Positions 22,989 to 34,794 of a stretch of DNA of 64,000 nt are shown here, in pieces. The position numbers and the translations under genes were made by a program. The notes below the pieces were generated by a model that had not been told where the DNA came from, did no database searches, and was given only the letters and a program-made list of their open reading frames with translations. How positions within the stretch are numbered: position 1 is the first letter of the stretch; each line of letters begins with the position of its first letter. The stretch is taken from assembly GCA_963854835.1 (NCBI GenBank), contig OY978527.1, positions 43,040,040 to 43,104,039 on the forward strand. Direction: 5' to 3'. The stretch comes from Megamerina dolium (lineage: Eukaryota > Arthropoda > Insecta > Diptera > Megamerinidae).

Positions 22989-23342
22989 TGCTCTTATCGA
23001 CCTAAACCATTCTATTTGCTCTTAAAAATGTATTCATAATTTATGTACAGACATACATACATATATTAAATAGCCGATATATTTATAACATTTACATATG
23101 AGCATAAGTACGTATATACATTAGGGTGGGACAAATTAGTATTATGAAAAAACATGATAAATGTTATAGCAAAAATCAGAAACTACCGCTGATTCTAGGT
23201 GTATTTATACACTAAATCGTGGGTCTAAAATCAATGTAGTATTTTTTGGTTTGTTTTTTGAAATCAATTTTTGCAAATTGAGCAAAATTGTGGAGCTGTA
23301 TTTTATTATCCAAAAGGGTTTTCGATGAACTAAATGGATTCA

Positions 23343-23704
23343 GTGAGTGGGTGCCGTAGCTCAGTGGTTAGTGTGTTCGCCTTCTGATCTGTAGGTCGTG
23401 GTTCAATCCCCGGCTGATGCATAACAAATTTAATATCGATAAGATTTTTCTTTCGAATGGTACCCACCTGTCGGCAAGCAATTGGCAATTCTTCCGACAG
23501 TAACAACTTGCCATGAAAAAGCTTCTTAAAGAATTCTGCGACAAAGCTCAGAAAAAGTGATGTCACAAGTGTTCTGTCGTTCGGAACCGGTTAAAATAAG
23601 TAGGTCCCTTCTAATACTGTCAAATTTAAGACGCACAATAGTAATGGAAGAGAAGCTCGGCCAATGAGCCCTTTGGCGTTTTAAGTGCCACATATTTATT
23701 TTTT
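23343..23704 (+). mobile_element. tRNA-derived SINE with 12-bp target-site duplication
   Basis: The tRNA-like head contains box A (TAGCTCAGTGG) and box B (GGTTCAATCCC), suitable for RNA polymerase III. The body is unrelated to tRNA, and the 3' end is CACATATTTATTTTTTT. The flanks carry identical TAAATGGATTCA at 23331-23342 and 23705-23716, the mark of LINE-driven insertion. The minus-strand open frames within it are not genes. Confidence 0.93.
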
Positions 23705-24093
23705 TAAATGGATTCAAACGCAGTTACGCAGCACCAAAAAGTCATTATTTCGACGTTGTTATAATTTAATATCGTTATTATTGTTACGTTTATGTTTTTT
23801 AACTAGCGTCTAATTTACTTTCCGATATATAGTGGCGTTATGGTCGAAAAACTAAAACAAATGTTTATTTGTCGTTGCATCATGGGTGAGGCGCTCTGTG
23901 CTTGAAAAACCCAGATCAATCCCTAGCACGATGAAACCAACATTATTATTTCAAAAAGAGAAAAACTGGTTTTTTCTTTGCACTCATTATTTTGCTATGT
24001 AAAAATGGCTATGAAACTGCTTCTAAAATAATATTTCTGAATATATTATAGATGCCATAAGATCTCTGCTATAAGCTATAAGGTTCTGGCTAT

Positions 24094-24166
24094 ATATGTA
24101 TATACATATAGCGTGTCAAATATGTATATACATATAGCGTGTCAAATATGTATATACATATAGCGG
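24094..24166 (+). repeat. 26-bp tandem repeat, three units
   Basis: The unit ATATGTATATACATATAG plus CGTGTCAA is repeated with exact 26-bp spacing; the third unit is incomplete. The first half of each unit is itself a palindrome (TATGTATATACATA). Confidence 0.9.
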
Positions 24167-24757
24167 TATATACTATTGTACTAAATTAAAGTTAATGAAT
24201 GAAACCATTTAAGGTGGAAATTGTACGGTTTAGTTTTATGTTTAAAATGTATAAACTGTCTGCAGAACATATGGCAGAAACAAATCTTTAATTCTCTAAT
24301 GCATTTCATCTGTACTTGAAGCCTCCACACATTAAGTGCGAACTTAACCAGCAGCAAGATACAAGATCTCGCTTTTTTATTTTAGGTTTGCTTAGGTACA
24401 TTTTTGAACTCTACGGCAACGTGAATAGGAACACTTGACGCATTAGATCCTCTGAAAAAACTAGAGAAACAATTGATTAACCTCGACATCTGCAATAAGT
24501 TACTGAATGTTATACGTTAGTGTAACATAAGAGCAAAGTGTAAAATAACAATGAACATAATGCGTATTTCAAATGAAAATGAAAGAAAGAACTTGCAACT
24601 AAGTTGCTGTTTTCACTTCATATCACAATTTGCTCAGCACATTAATTTACCTTTGATTGCTTCTCAAGAATTATATTTAGAAAATATATTTCTACATTTC
24701 TACAATTTTTAAGATAGAAAAAGAGTAACGATAATACCGTAGTAAATGAAATATTGG

Positions 24758-24951
24758 ATCATCTGGTCGGCTGATCGTGTAATTTCTCGGTAAGGAGCCT
24801 CATTTCAATTGGTCACATAGATCTTGCGATATATCTTATTTTACGCGCTACTTTATCATCTGGTCGGCTGATCGTGTAATTTCTCGGTAAGGAGCCTCAT
24901 TTCAATTGGTCACATAGATCTTGCGATATATCTTATTTTACGCGCTACTTT
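24758..24951 (+). repeat. Perfect 97-bp tandem duplication
   Basis: 24758-24854 and 24855-24951 are identical base for base, starting ATCATCTGGTCGGCTGATCG. Identity implies a very recent duplication or an assembly artefact. Confidence 0.95.
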
Positions 24952-25525
24952 ATTCATTTTATCAAGTTTGTAATCTGCCATTTTGATTCTATTTTAAATT
25001 AACATGCTTTTACAATTTTATAATTATAAAAATGTATTTTGATTAAAGCCTCCGAAAAGCCGAAAGTCTCCGTTGCTAGCGCTGCGTTTTTAGTTTATTT
25101 AACAATTCTATTGTTCTTTAAGCTCTTAATAAATAAATAAATAAAAATAATTCTAAATACAATACATCTTTTTGAAACACCCAATAGAAATATGCATATG
25201 TATTCCTTTGCTCTCAAATGACTATTTTTTATCGCACTTTACTCTCTTCTACTTTTTCCGTTATTTGTTGTTCTTAATAACAGCAATATCTGCTGCTCCA
25301 CTTTTGTATTTTTGTGATAGCATTACAACCACTAGAGAAATACATTGAGTAACACCTGTACTTGGGTATTTGTATGTAAGTATAGTGATATTTACTATAT
25401 GCTTCACATATTCTTTTCATAAGTAATATAACAAACTGACCAAATGTTTATAATTTTTGTGAACAATTGTGTGAATTGTGAACAATTAGTTCTTAGTATA
25501 TTGTGCTCATCTACGGTCAAGAAAT

Positions 25526-25550
25526 TTAGGTTAGGTTAGGTTAGGTTAGG
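25526..25550 (+). repeat. (TTAGG)5 telomere-type array
   Basis: Five perfect TTAGG units stand immediately left of the 3' end of the minus-strand SINE copy at 25551. TTAGG is the ancestral insect telomere repeat, which Diptera are known to have lost from chromosome ends. Confidence 0.9.
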
Positions 25551-25852
25551 ATATTGTGGCTGTCCTTTTTGAGAGACTCTCTATGTAAGTTCTACCACCG
25601 AGCTTCTATTCCAGTACTATTGTATGTGATCAATTTTGACAGTATTAAAAAGAACCTAGCAGATTCCGAACGTCAGAATTCTTGGATACCTTTTGAGAAG
25701 CTTTTTAATGGCAAATTGTTTCTGCCAGAAAAATTGCCAAAGGTTACCGTTTCGCGAGGAATCTTTCCAAATTAAAGTTTCAGTCGAGAATCGAACCACG
25801 ATCTACAGCTCAGAAGGCCAACGTACTAATCATTGAACTACGACACCCATTA
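25551..25852 (-). mobile_element. Diverged tRNA-derived SINE copy
   Basis: In reverse orientation it keeps the order of the family: a head with GGTTCGATTCTCG box B and a degenerate box A (CAATGATTAGT), the middle TTTGGCAATTTTTC, and AATACTGTCAAAATTGAT. It has many substitutions and small gaps, so it is an older copy than 22056 or 23343. Its 3' side ends at the TTAGG array. Confidence 0.75.
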
Positions 25853-27060
25853 AAACCGGTATATATTCATCGAATCTTATGTCAAATGTCAATCAAATGT
25901 GTATACTTAGCGTACTACAGAAGAAAATATCTATTCTCTCTATTAACTAAAAAATATTAACAAAACATTAACATTTTCAAAGCTAGTTGTTCAATACTAT
26001 TAGGTGAAAATCTCAAAAAAAAAAAAAAAATTAAAAATAACACCCAGGCTGCAATCTTTCTGAACAAGAAGATATTAAATTTACAAAAAATTTATATTGA
26101 CAACTTTAATTTGCAGAAGCTGGTCACACCATACTTACATGTGTATGTAGATTAGAGCGGGTTAATTTTTTTGCCCACAAATCTTAGTTTACGAATAAAT
26201 CGAAGTAAATTTGTTTAAGAAATCATAGGACTCAAACAATTTTTTGGAGGTTGATTATTTAATTTTTGACAATTAAGTGTTGCTACCCATACAATTAACA
26301 GTTTTTTAATTTTATTAATGGCCTGTTGGCAAACGAATGTCGATATGAAGGAATTAATTTTAAGAAATCCTGTAGACGAAAAATCATATTTCTAGTGGCA
26401 ACACCATCCAGGTAGTGCTGTCAATACTCTTTCTTTTATTGAATTTTTAGCTGAAAGCGTGGTCGAACAATTTTGAGTTATTATTAGAGACCAAAATGAA
26501 CGGTGAACAAATGAGATCTATTGTGCAAAACAAGTTTGATTTATATTACAGTTTTCGCGGAAAATATTGTTCTTGATATATTCAAAAATATTACACAAAG
26601 CTTATTTTCTTCCGAGTATTATTTATTTTATCTAATTCCCTTACTATACTTCTAAGTTTTTAGTCATGAATAAGTGGTTCAATGATCTATTAAATACATT
26701 ATTTCCATATTTTTATGACGTATCGTTCGTAATCGGATAATATAAGTATATCTTTTTTAATACTGCCCATATTTAATACGCACAACAGTGCTGGACGAGG
26801 AGCTCGGTGTCTTCTCAGGAATAGGACGCCTTAAACCTATTATGTAGTAAGAACTATAAAAAAACACTGGAAATGTTTTTTTATTTTTGGCATACTCGCC
26901 TAAATGTAAAATGTGGCTATGAATTTTTGGAGGTAAATATAAAAAAAAATACATAAAGTTCTACCTTCTTACGTTGATATATTGGTCAATCTATCTATCT
27001 ATCTATCTCTTCCTTAAGCAATTCATTAAATTAATTGTATTTACGTATAAAAATATAATA

Positions 27061-27128
27061 ATATTACAAATGCTAAAAGATAGAGATTATTCCAATATTA
27101 CAAATGCTAAAACATAGAGATTATTCCA
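27061..27128 (+). repeat. 34-bp tandem duplication
   Basis: There are two units of 34 bp beginning ATATTACAAATGCTAAAA. They differ at one position (GATAGAG against CATAGAG). Confidence 0.9.
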
Positions 27129-29069
27129 ATGCGTCACAACAAAACGTGATAGTTCGTAATTTTAAATCCTTCGATCGAGCATATGAAGGTAAAATTCTGT
27201 ATGAAAATGATGTTAGAAATCTTTTTTGATATTAGTTTCTTTCTTTGTTAGCAATTTTGAGAAATTTACTTATTACATTTTGTAAAGTTAGTCTTTAAAT
27301 ACTGTATCATTACAATACAAATGGGGTCATTTAACGTCTACTGCGGCTGATATTAAAAATGAATATTAATTTGTAATGTAATATAGTGAGTGGTCTACTA
27401 ACTATGACTAAGTATGACTATCGCACGAGTAGTGGCTAGGAGGAGGGGCAGACTCTTCATACATTTATGCATCATCTATATGAAGGAGTGGTCTTATTAA
27501 TCTGGAACCATCTCATCCACTGAATCAAAATGAGCCTGAACAGAACTAGCTACCTATATATTTGCTTGTATTAGTCGACTCCCTTTGTAAAAATTGGTAA
27601 TTACTTGTCGACAGATACATAGGTACCGTTTGTTCTGTTTGAAAGAATGCTTTTTATTGCTGGATGAAAATTATGTTCATTTTATTGAGTCGAGTTGAGA
27701 CAGAATGTGAACCCACTATCTATGGAGAATTGAAAAGATTATTTTCAATGACATACTGAAGTGTACTTATGTATTAAAATAAGAAGTTCCATATGTAATT
27801 GAAAGGGTAAACGGTTGATTTCTCGATAACCTTCTTATTTCTATGGTAAGCAAATATTTTACTAAGCAGTTGAGCCTTATCTAAATATGTATTCGAATAT
27901 ATGAAGATATATTCAAACAAATAAATATATATATGTATGTACAATAAATGTACAAAACAAAAATAATACAATATAATTCACAAGTACATTCATGTAGACA
28001 TACATATGTATGTATTTATGTATGTACCTACGATAAATATATGAATCCACTTGACAATTGTCTAATAAAATATTCCCTTAATGTCCAACTCATTAACGAA
28101 TACGTACAGACGTACACGCTTACAATGTATATATGTATTAGCATAAATAATAATAACTATTGTATTTTTTGCATTTGTCTACAAGAAAGTATATTTCGTT
28201 TTGAGTTTATTCACATATGTATTTGCTATTCGCAAAATAAAAGTAGAATTATTATAAAAATTGTTTTTTTTTTTGCTTTGGTTTTGTGTTATTTACTCTA
28301 GTTCGTTGTGTCATTATCCATTTCATACGTTTTTATTTTCTTGACGTATTTTTCTTTGTACTTCACACATTTTATAAAGTCGTACATACATAAATATGTA
28401 CACATATGGATGTATTTACATAGAATGTGCAATGCACACATAAATACGAGTATTATGTACATTGGGGTGTCTCATAAAAGCAAGTTGCTTTTTGTTGTCA
28501 GCTTAAAATGAAACTTGGTTTATTCAATGCTGATCGCCTAACAATTTCTGCTAGGATCTTTAAATGTTCATGAGAAGTTCATAGAAAACATCATCGATGT
28601 GATAAAAAAAAAGTCTCATATTGACAAGTTAAAGCGGTAAAAACATAACCTTAGAGTCACTATTATTTATGAACATTTGATTGGTGTAAAGTAATGTTTA
28701 GCGAAATATTTTTTTCTACACAAATCCCAAAATGTAGAGATTTTTTTGGAAACAGACCAAATCGAATGGTTCGCATCCCTTTATCCAAAGTGATGTATTA
28801 AATGGGCTCAATCAAATCAAATGAACAAAATCAGTTCGAAAAGAAATATTTTCATAACATATGCAATTGGTGTTGAAAATGAGACATGCTACAAGGTCAA
28901 TGTGACAGGATTGAATGCGGAACATGTATGTTCCATTTTTTGTAATCATAAAATTTTTCAAATAATGCGAATCCCGTCTATGGACAATTTAATAGCAAAA
29001 ATTATTTATTTTAATTTCAATTTTCCCCAAAGCATCAAATTGCCCTGAATAAGCTACGAAAAGAGCTCT

Positions 29070-29225
29070 GAGGCCAAGCTATTCTGTTCTGTCTTTCGGA
29101 ATCGGTCAAAATAAATAACTTCCCATTAATACTATCCAAATTTAACACAAACACACACACAAGACACACTGGAAGAGAAACTCTTTCACAGAATTCTTCG
29201 GATCCTGCTTTTATACATATAAATA
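29070..29225 (+). mobile_element. 5'-truncated SINE fragment
   Basis: The sequence CGGAATCGGTCAAAATAAATAACTTCCC and the following AATACTATCCAAATTTAACA match the 3' third of the full-length SINE copies, including the CACTGGAAGAGAAACTC segment. The tRNA-like head is absent. Confidence 0.65.
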
Positions 29226-30516
29226 AATAGCTGACAAGCTAAACCGCATTAATTGCAGGCTTCATTTCTCATAACTAATTGTTATTATTATTATTATGAG
29301 CATTATTAATGTAAATATTTTGGGAATTAATATAAAATATATTTTATTTTATCTGCGGAATGAGGCTTTCTAATGCACACATATGTGTAGTGTGTACCCT
29401 ACTGACTGTAATATATCGTAAATTATAAGTTTGTAAACAATATATAATCCATTTGACGCCAGTAAATCTTAATAGTGCCCGTACGTATGTAAATTGTAGA
29501 TGTATTTTAATATTTTTTATCTTACAATAATAGTTGTTATCATATTATAGTTGTCAAATTTTATAATATTATGTTATGCATATTGATGTTTGTTATACAC
29601 TTAGGTAATGCAAGGGTATATTTACATAATATTGTGATGGCCCTGACATTGCAGATGGATGGAAGTATTTGTATAGTATATTTTAGATCAAAATCATCAT
29701 TTACGTTCATATTTTTGCTATTGGGTTGTATGTTCGAACAATAATCATCAAAAATATAGCTTAACTTTGGTAAATAATTAATAAATGAACACGAGAATTA
29801 ATGTAATAGGATGAAAACCGCTCCAATCTGCCGTATAAAATTAAATTCTCAAAAGTATATTTTGTGCCTCTGTGCACTGACTAATGTTAATGTCTACCAT
29901 CACAGGGGAAAGTGGAAATGGATAATTTTATGCGAGACAGGCTTTTTTTTATATTTTATTTAAATTTCCCAACTAATTATGACAAAGATTCAATGAGGAC
30001 ATGCAAATATAAAAATATAAAATCAACAAAATATACAAGAAATACACAGAAACAAAAAATAAAAATATTGTGACAATTAATAAATGTCAAAAATGATGCG
30101 ACAGAGTTCAGACAATTTGAGAGAGACGGAGGTAATGTCTAAAAGAGTTGCTGTAACGAGGCTAATGTAAACAGGGTCTTACCGAAATTAATTTCATAAT
30201 GTTTTTCTCTTCTTTTTTTTTGCTTAAATACCTATTTTTCTATTGCATTCATATTTTTTATTAGCACGCATTAGCATTATTTATAAATATTATAATATAC
30301 ATACATATTCATATTTATAATCCATTTCAGAACAGTCTGATTGTGTAGATATATATATGTATGTATCAAATATACATACATATTTGATGTCTTAATTGTT
30401 GCTACCGCTATTGTTGATGTTGCTGTCGATGTTTATAAATATACTCGCACCACATATGTACATACGTAATAACCTGTTGATAAATTCTTTTATTTAACGA
30501 CATATTTATTTATTTA

Positions 30517-30897
30517 TTATACCCTACATTCAAAGAGTCAAGGGTATATAAGTGGTGAGTACGATCTTCCGTTTATAGTACCCATTAGGCGGGGCGACAG
30601 ATATGGAAAAGTATATATACTTTACATAATATGGATCAGAATCACAATCTGAGTCGAACGATCATAATTATAGAATGATTGAGCTGATAATTACGTCCCA
30701 ATACAAAAGTCCGGTACTCAGTATATTTCTTCACACATTATGGCCGAAAATATAAAGCTATATATGTAGGTGAAACTCGGGATATATGATTACATTTGCT
30801 AAATAATAAAAATACTCGAAAATGTGTGGAATGGAAAGAAAACGACGCCTACTTCCCATACATAAGTAAAGCCTATTTGCCAGATGTAGGGTAACTA
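30517..30897. repeat. Possible ~380-bp element bounded by inverted TACCCTACAT
   Basis: TTATACCCTACATTC at the left and, inverted, TTACCCTACATCTG at the right bracket a GC-richer block than the surroundings. The motif resembles the 'ATACCCT' ends common in fly repeats. No coding content and no clear TSD. Confidence 0.4.
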
Positions 30898-31771
30898 AGC
30901 TTCAGTATTACCCAAGTTAAGCGGTTTTGTGTAATTGTTATTAGAATTTAATTAAAATTATTTTGCACAGAATAAATTTGACCAGCAATGATACCATGAA
31001 TGATAATTGTAATTCTTAGAAAAAATAAAAACAAGTTCATTTGCTTAATTTGCTCCTAAAAATTGTTCGGAAAACGAAATTTACATTTTTCATATATATG
31101 TAAATGTAGGAATTTATATTGTAAATGCTCTCACTGCGAAGTTTGTAATACTACGTATTACATGCTGTATTACATTTGATTTATTGGTGGTTTTCGAAAG
31201 CAGAAAACTTTTGCAATGTGCATCTGTATGTAGTGCAACGTGTGCACAACAGATGACAGCTTAAGTACATATGCACCTACACGTAGAAAATTCGTTTACT
31301 TACTTCCGCAAAAAGAATACTTTAATAATCTGAAATAAATATGTATGTACGAGTACATATATGGAAAATACGTTTTAAAATAGTCTTGAAATTATTTTTA
31401 TTATATTTTTGTGTCTTTTTAATTGCTTAAGTACAATACATTGATACTAAGTACATATAGATCATCACAATACACATTCATACACAAGGGGGATACTAAA
31501 AAGCAAAATAAATTTTATACACTAACTTTGCAATTTGCAATTAATCAAATATATAAAATCCAAACACACTCGCACATGTATACAAAATAAAAAAAAAAAT
31601 AAAAATTTATATATTCAAAAAAATATACATATACCTATCTAATTATAGTAAATCCTAAAGCATGTACCTATGTATATGTAATTGTATATATCTAAATATA
31701 TATAAAATAAAACATAAAAAATTTGTGTTTACAATAAAGCTAATCCTGACTGGCTAAGTAAGTACATCATT

Positions 31772-34700
31772 TCATGATTGTTCAACATCTTCTTTAGTGG
31801 GCTTAATTTCGTCGGGACTTCTTCGTGGTATGAGCAATGCCAGAAAAGCACAACCCGCCAACGCTGCACATGCTATGTAGAAGGTCAGTTCACAATGTGT
31901 TCCCAAGAGGGCTCCAACAATATTCGCACCAACTACACTGCCCAAACGACCGATCATCAGTGATATGCAAATGGCCATGGCACTGCAAAAGAATAAAAAT
32001 AAAAAAATTCTCTATGAATATTAATCAAAATGATGGCATGCAATTATCAATATACCGTAAATGTGTAGGATATAATTCAACTGTAGCAGCTCCCAATACA
32101 TTGATAGCGACACCAACAAGGAAGAAAAGTACATACAAATAGGCGGCTATCGATGGATTCGCTACAAAAACAGCACTTAGTCCACATGAAGCGAATGCAA
32201 TTGTCACAACAACTGTAAAATGGAAGGTGGTAAGTTATGAAATGTGGCAATTTTGTGTAATTGTTGACCAAATTAAACTTACAAAGTATAAGAATTTTAC
32301 CAACACGATTTATAATCAAACCAATAAATGCAAACGATGAGGCATATAAAATTTCCATAACCAATGAATAGAAATATGTATTATTTTCCAATTTGGCAAT
32401 ACATTCCATTGTCTGTAATTTTGGAATATATTTTAGAATTTAAAATGCAAAATGACAAATTATGCTTTTATATCATTTGTACTTACACCATCGGCTCTGT
32501 AGAGTGACTCATGTTTATCATAAATAATTTGACAAATTTGTTTATGTTGTCCTGGATTTTCCTTCATAAATTCAGCCATACTATTGATAATGTGTGGAAA
32601 CCACATATATAGACCATTTGTAACCACATACAACCAGAATTGCATATGACAAACAATCAATGTGGTACGTAAATACTTTTTACGGAATAGAGGCACCGTT
32701 TGATTCCACATGGTTTGTAAGAAGGCCCATACTAAATTCGATTTTTTGGACGAATCCTTTTCAATTGGTACTATAGACTGATTGTCATTCTCCTCGGGTA
32801 AGATGTATGCAATCTAAAATATAAATACAATACATAAATATACAGTTGAAGTGCAAGGTAAGAATTATAATTTACTTTTAGCTCTTCTTTGCCACCATTC
32901 CAACGATTCATTTTTTGTAAGACTTCAATAGTTTTGTCTTGGTCACCGACCGACAGTAGGAATTTTGGACTTTCAGGCAGTGCGAATAAAGAGAGACCAC
33001 ACAAGAAGCCCGGTATGCCACAGACGATCAAAAATAAACGCCACGGCTTGTAATCAATGCCCAAGAATGGTAGTGGCAATATCCAATCACGATTAATAAC
33101 TGTGAAGGCAATCATTGGCAAAATCATGGCACCAATAGCAAATATAAATGATGAACCCATCATGGCACGAGAACGTGTTTTATCCGTATGAAATTCACCG
33201 AGATAAGCATAGATTGTTGCTGAACCGCCAGAAACACTGCAATGAGTTGGCACATGAAATATGAGTGCATCATGCAATGCAATGCAATTTGTAAAGAAAC
33301 TTACAAGAAACCATTGATGAAACGCAATAGCACCATCATCCAGAATTTGTGAGAGAAACTTGAAAATACAGTTACAATAAACGCTGCCAGCAGCGTTGGT
33401 CTGATGACTTTTCTGCGACCCTTTGTATCGGCAAGAAATCCCCACAAATGTGAACTGACAATGATACCAACAAAACTGATGGCACTGAGTATGCCCTTGT
33501 CCTGATTTGTCAATTTTAGATCACATTGTGCTATTGGCAATATAAAGCCCATTGCAGCCGTTTCCAATAATACATTAGCCAATACCATACCCGATACGAA
33601 GATGAGGAAATAATTAAATTTACCAAACTCTGTAAAAGATAAACAATAATAATATTAATAGTATTGTAGCTATACATCAAGCATAGTACTTTAATAAAAG
33701 TGTACCAATTTTTACAGCTTGAATTGTGCAATTAAATTAAATTATGTAAATTTCATATTTAAACAAAGTTAAGAATTTCAATGTAAATATTTACTTGTCA
33801 TTGCTAATGCCTCCGTAAATGGTATGGCATCTGGATGCTTGCTGTTATCAATGGCTTTGCCATTAACATTCTGACGTATTCCATAAAGTACTGTAATAAA
33901 ATAAATGTTTATTGAGTTATTATATTATAACAATCATTACGAGTACATACAATATTAAAGAAGTAGCTTAGGCTAGGGATTATTAACTATATATTATATT
34001 GTATACGGACTACATTTTATATGAACTACACTCGACATATCTAGTTTGTATGAATGTTATGATGATAAATTTCATTTTAATATACTTAGACTCTTTTAAT
34101 AACTTCAAACATCAACGGGATTGCATAAATCGATCAATTATCGATTTTTATACAAAGGAAAGTTTATAAGAATTTAACTAACTATTGTGTATATCCGGTT
34201 TTGGAGCAATCAAAAGCGCTTTGCGTTGATTGATTAGGAGGGTGTACTATATGTTAAGATAAAATCAAAAGGTATCTATAATTAAATGCATATTTGTTTA
34301 GACACGCGACAGTATTGTGAAGAAAAATATATATCACGTGGATATTTGTATACTCTGTATAGAAGAAAAAAAATAAAATAAAAATCAATCGCTGATACGC
34401 ATTTGATGTGAAGAGTATATATAGAGTAAATCCCCCCAATATTTATAATTTAGTTAATTGAGCACATAATATTGTCGCTACATATGTACATACACATGCA
34501 AACACATATAAATTCACGCACATTAATACATTTATGAAACAGGTTTAATATTATTTGTTGAAATAATATTGTCATATTTTGTTGTTGTTTTTGTTTTTAC
34601 TCATTTCAACATTAACTACATATGGTAATAATTAATAGCTAAAACAATATGTGAGCATATAGTAGAGCACTTTATTTTCATCGTCATACGATTACACATA

Positions 34701-34794
34701 GCATGAATTAATTGCTTTTCTATATGCAGGTACATTGAGATATATAGAATTAAAATTGATTGTTTTATATTTATGAATAATAAGTCTTACCCAT
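31772..34794 (-). CDS. SV2-like MFS transporter A (with proximal first exon)
   Basis: This is a twelve-helix major facilitator protein of the synaptic vesicle glycoprotein 2-related branch; the substrate is unknown. Exons 5' to 3': 34794-34791 (ATG plus one base), 33890-33795, 33629-33305, 33236-32876, 32813-32487, 32412-32283, 32212-32056, 31982-31772. The proximal model gives 536 residues, and a distal first exon at 45887-45830 gives 554. Hallmarks are motif A between helices 2 and 3 (WGFLADTKGRRKVIRPT), SGGSATIYAYLGEFHTDKTR, PESPKFLLS before the central loop, GLYMWFPHI, and AMAICISLMIGRLGSVVGANIVG near the end. The intron at 32413-32486 is absent from B and C. It probably acts in vesicle or plasma membrane. 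Family placement is firm and function is not. Confidence 0.88.

Larger units (their letters stand above)
21951..31771. other. Repeat-rich intergenic region (~9.8 kb)
   Basis: No multi-exon gene is apparent. The stretch contains SINE copies (22056-22402, 23343-23704, 25551-25852, 29070-29225), a (CT)n run (22949-22982), tandem repeats at 24094-24166, 24758-24951 and 27061-27128, a TTAGG array (25526-25550), and a possible 380-bp inverted-end repeat (30517-30897). The missing first exon of the lambda-crystallin gene should lie somewhere here. Short open frames (for example 27948-28301) are low-complexity AT-rich translations with no domain. Confidence 0.5.

Noticed and set aside
23349..23420. 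A functional tRNA gene
   Set aside because: Box A and B are present, but the head continues into a repeated body, is found in several copies with TSDs and lacks a convincing acceptor-stem pairing, so it is a SINE.
22190..23566. Frames of 78-121 codons at 22190-22555 and 23330-23566
   Set aside because: They are translations of the SINE (both contain the same IEPRPTDQKANTLTTELRHP string from the antisense of the tRNA-like head).
26760..26830. Additional SINE fragment
   Set aside because: Only ~25 bases (ATTTAATACGCACAACAGTGCTGG region) resemble the SINE 3' part; too short to claim.
28440..29060. Possible mariner left end (ACATTGGGGTGTCTCATAAA)
   Set aside because: Only one end-like motif was seen, with no matching inverted end or transposase remnant.
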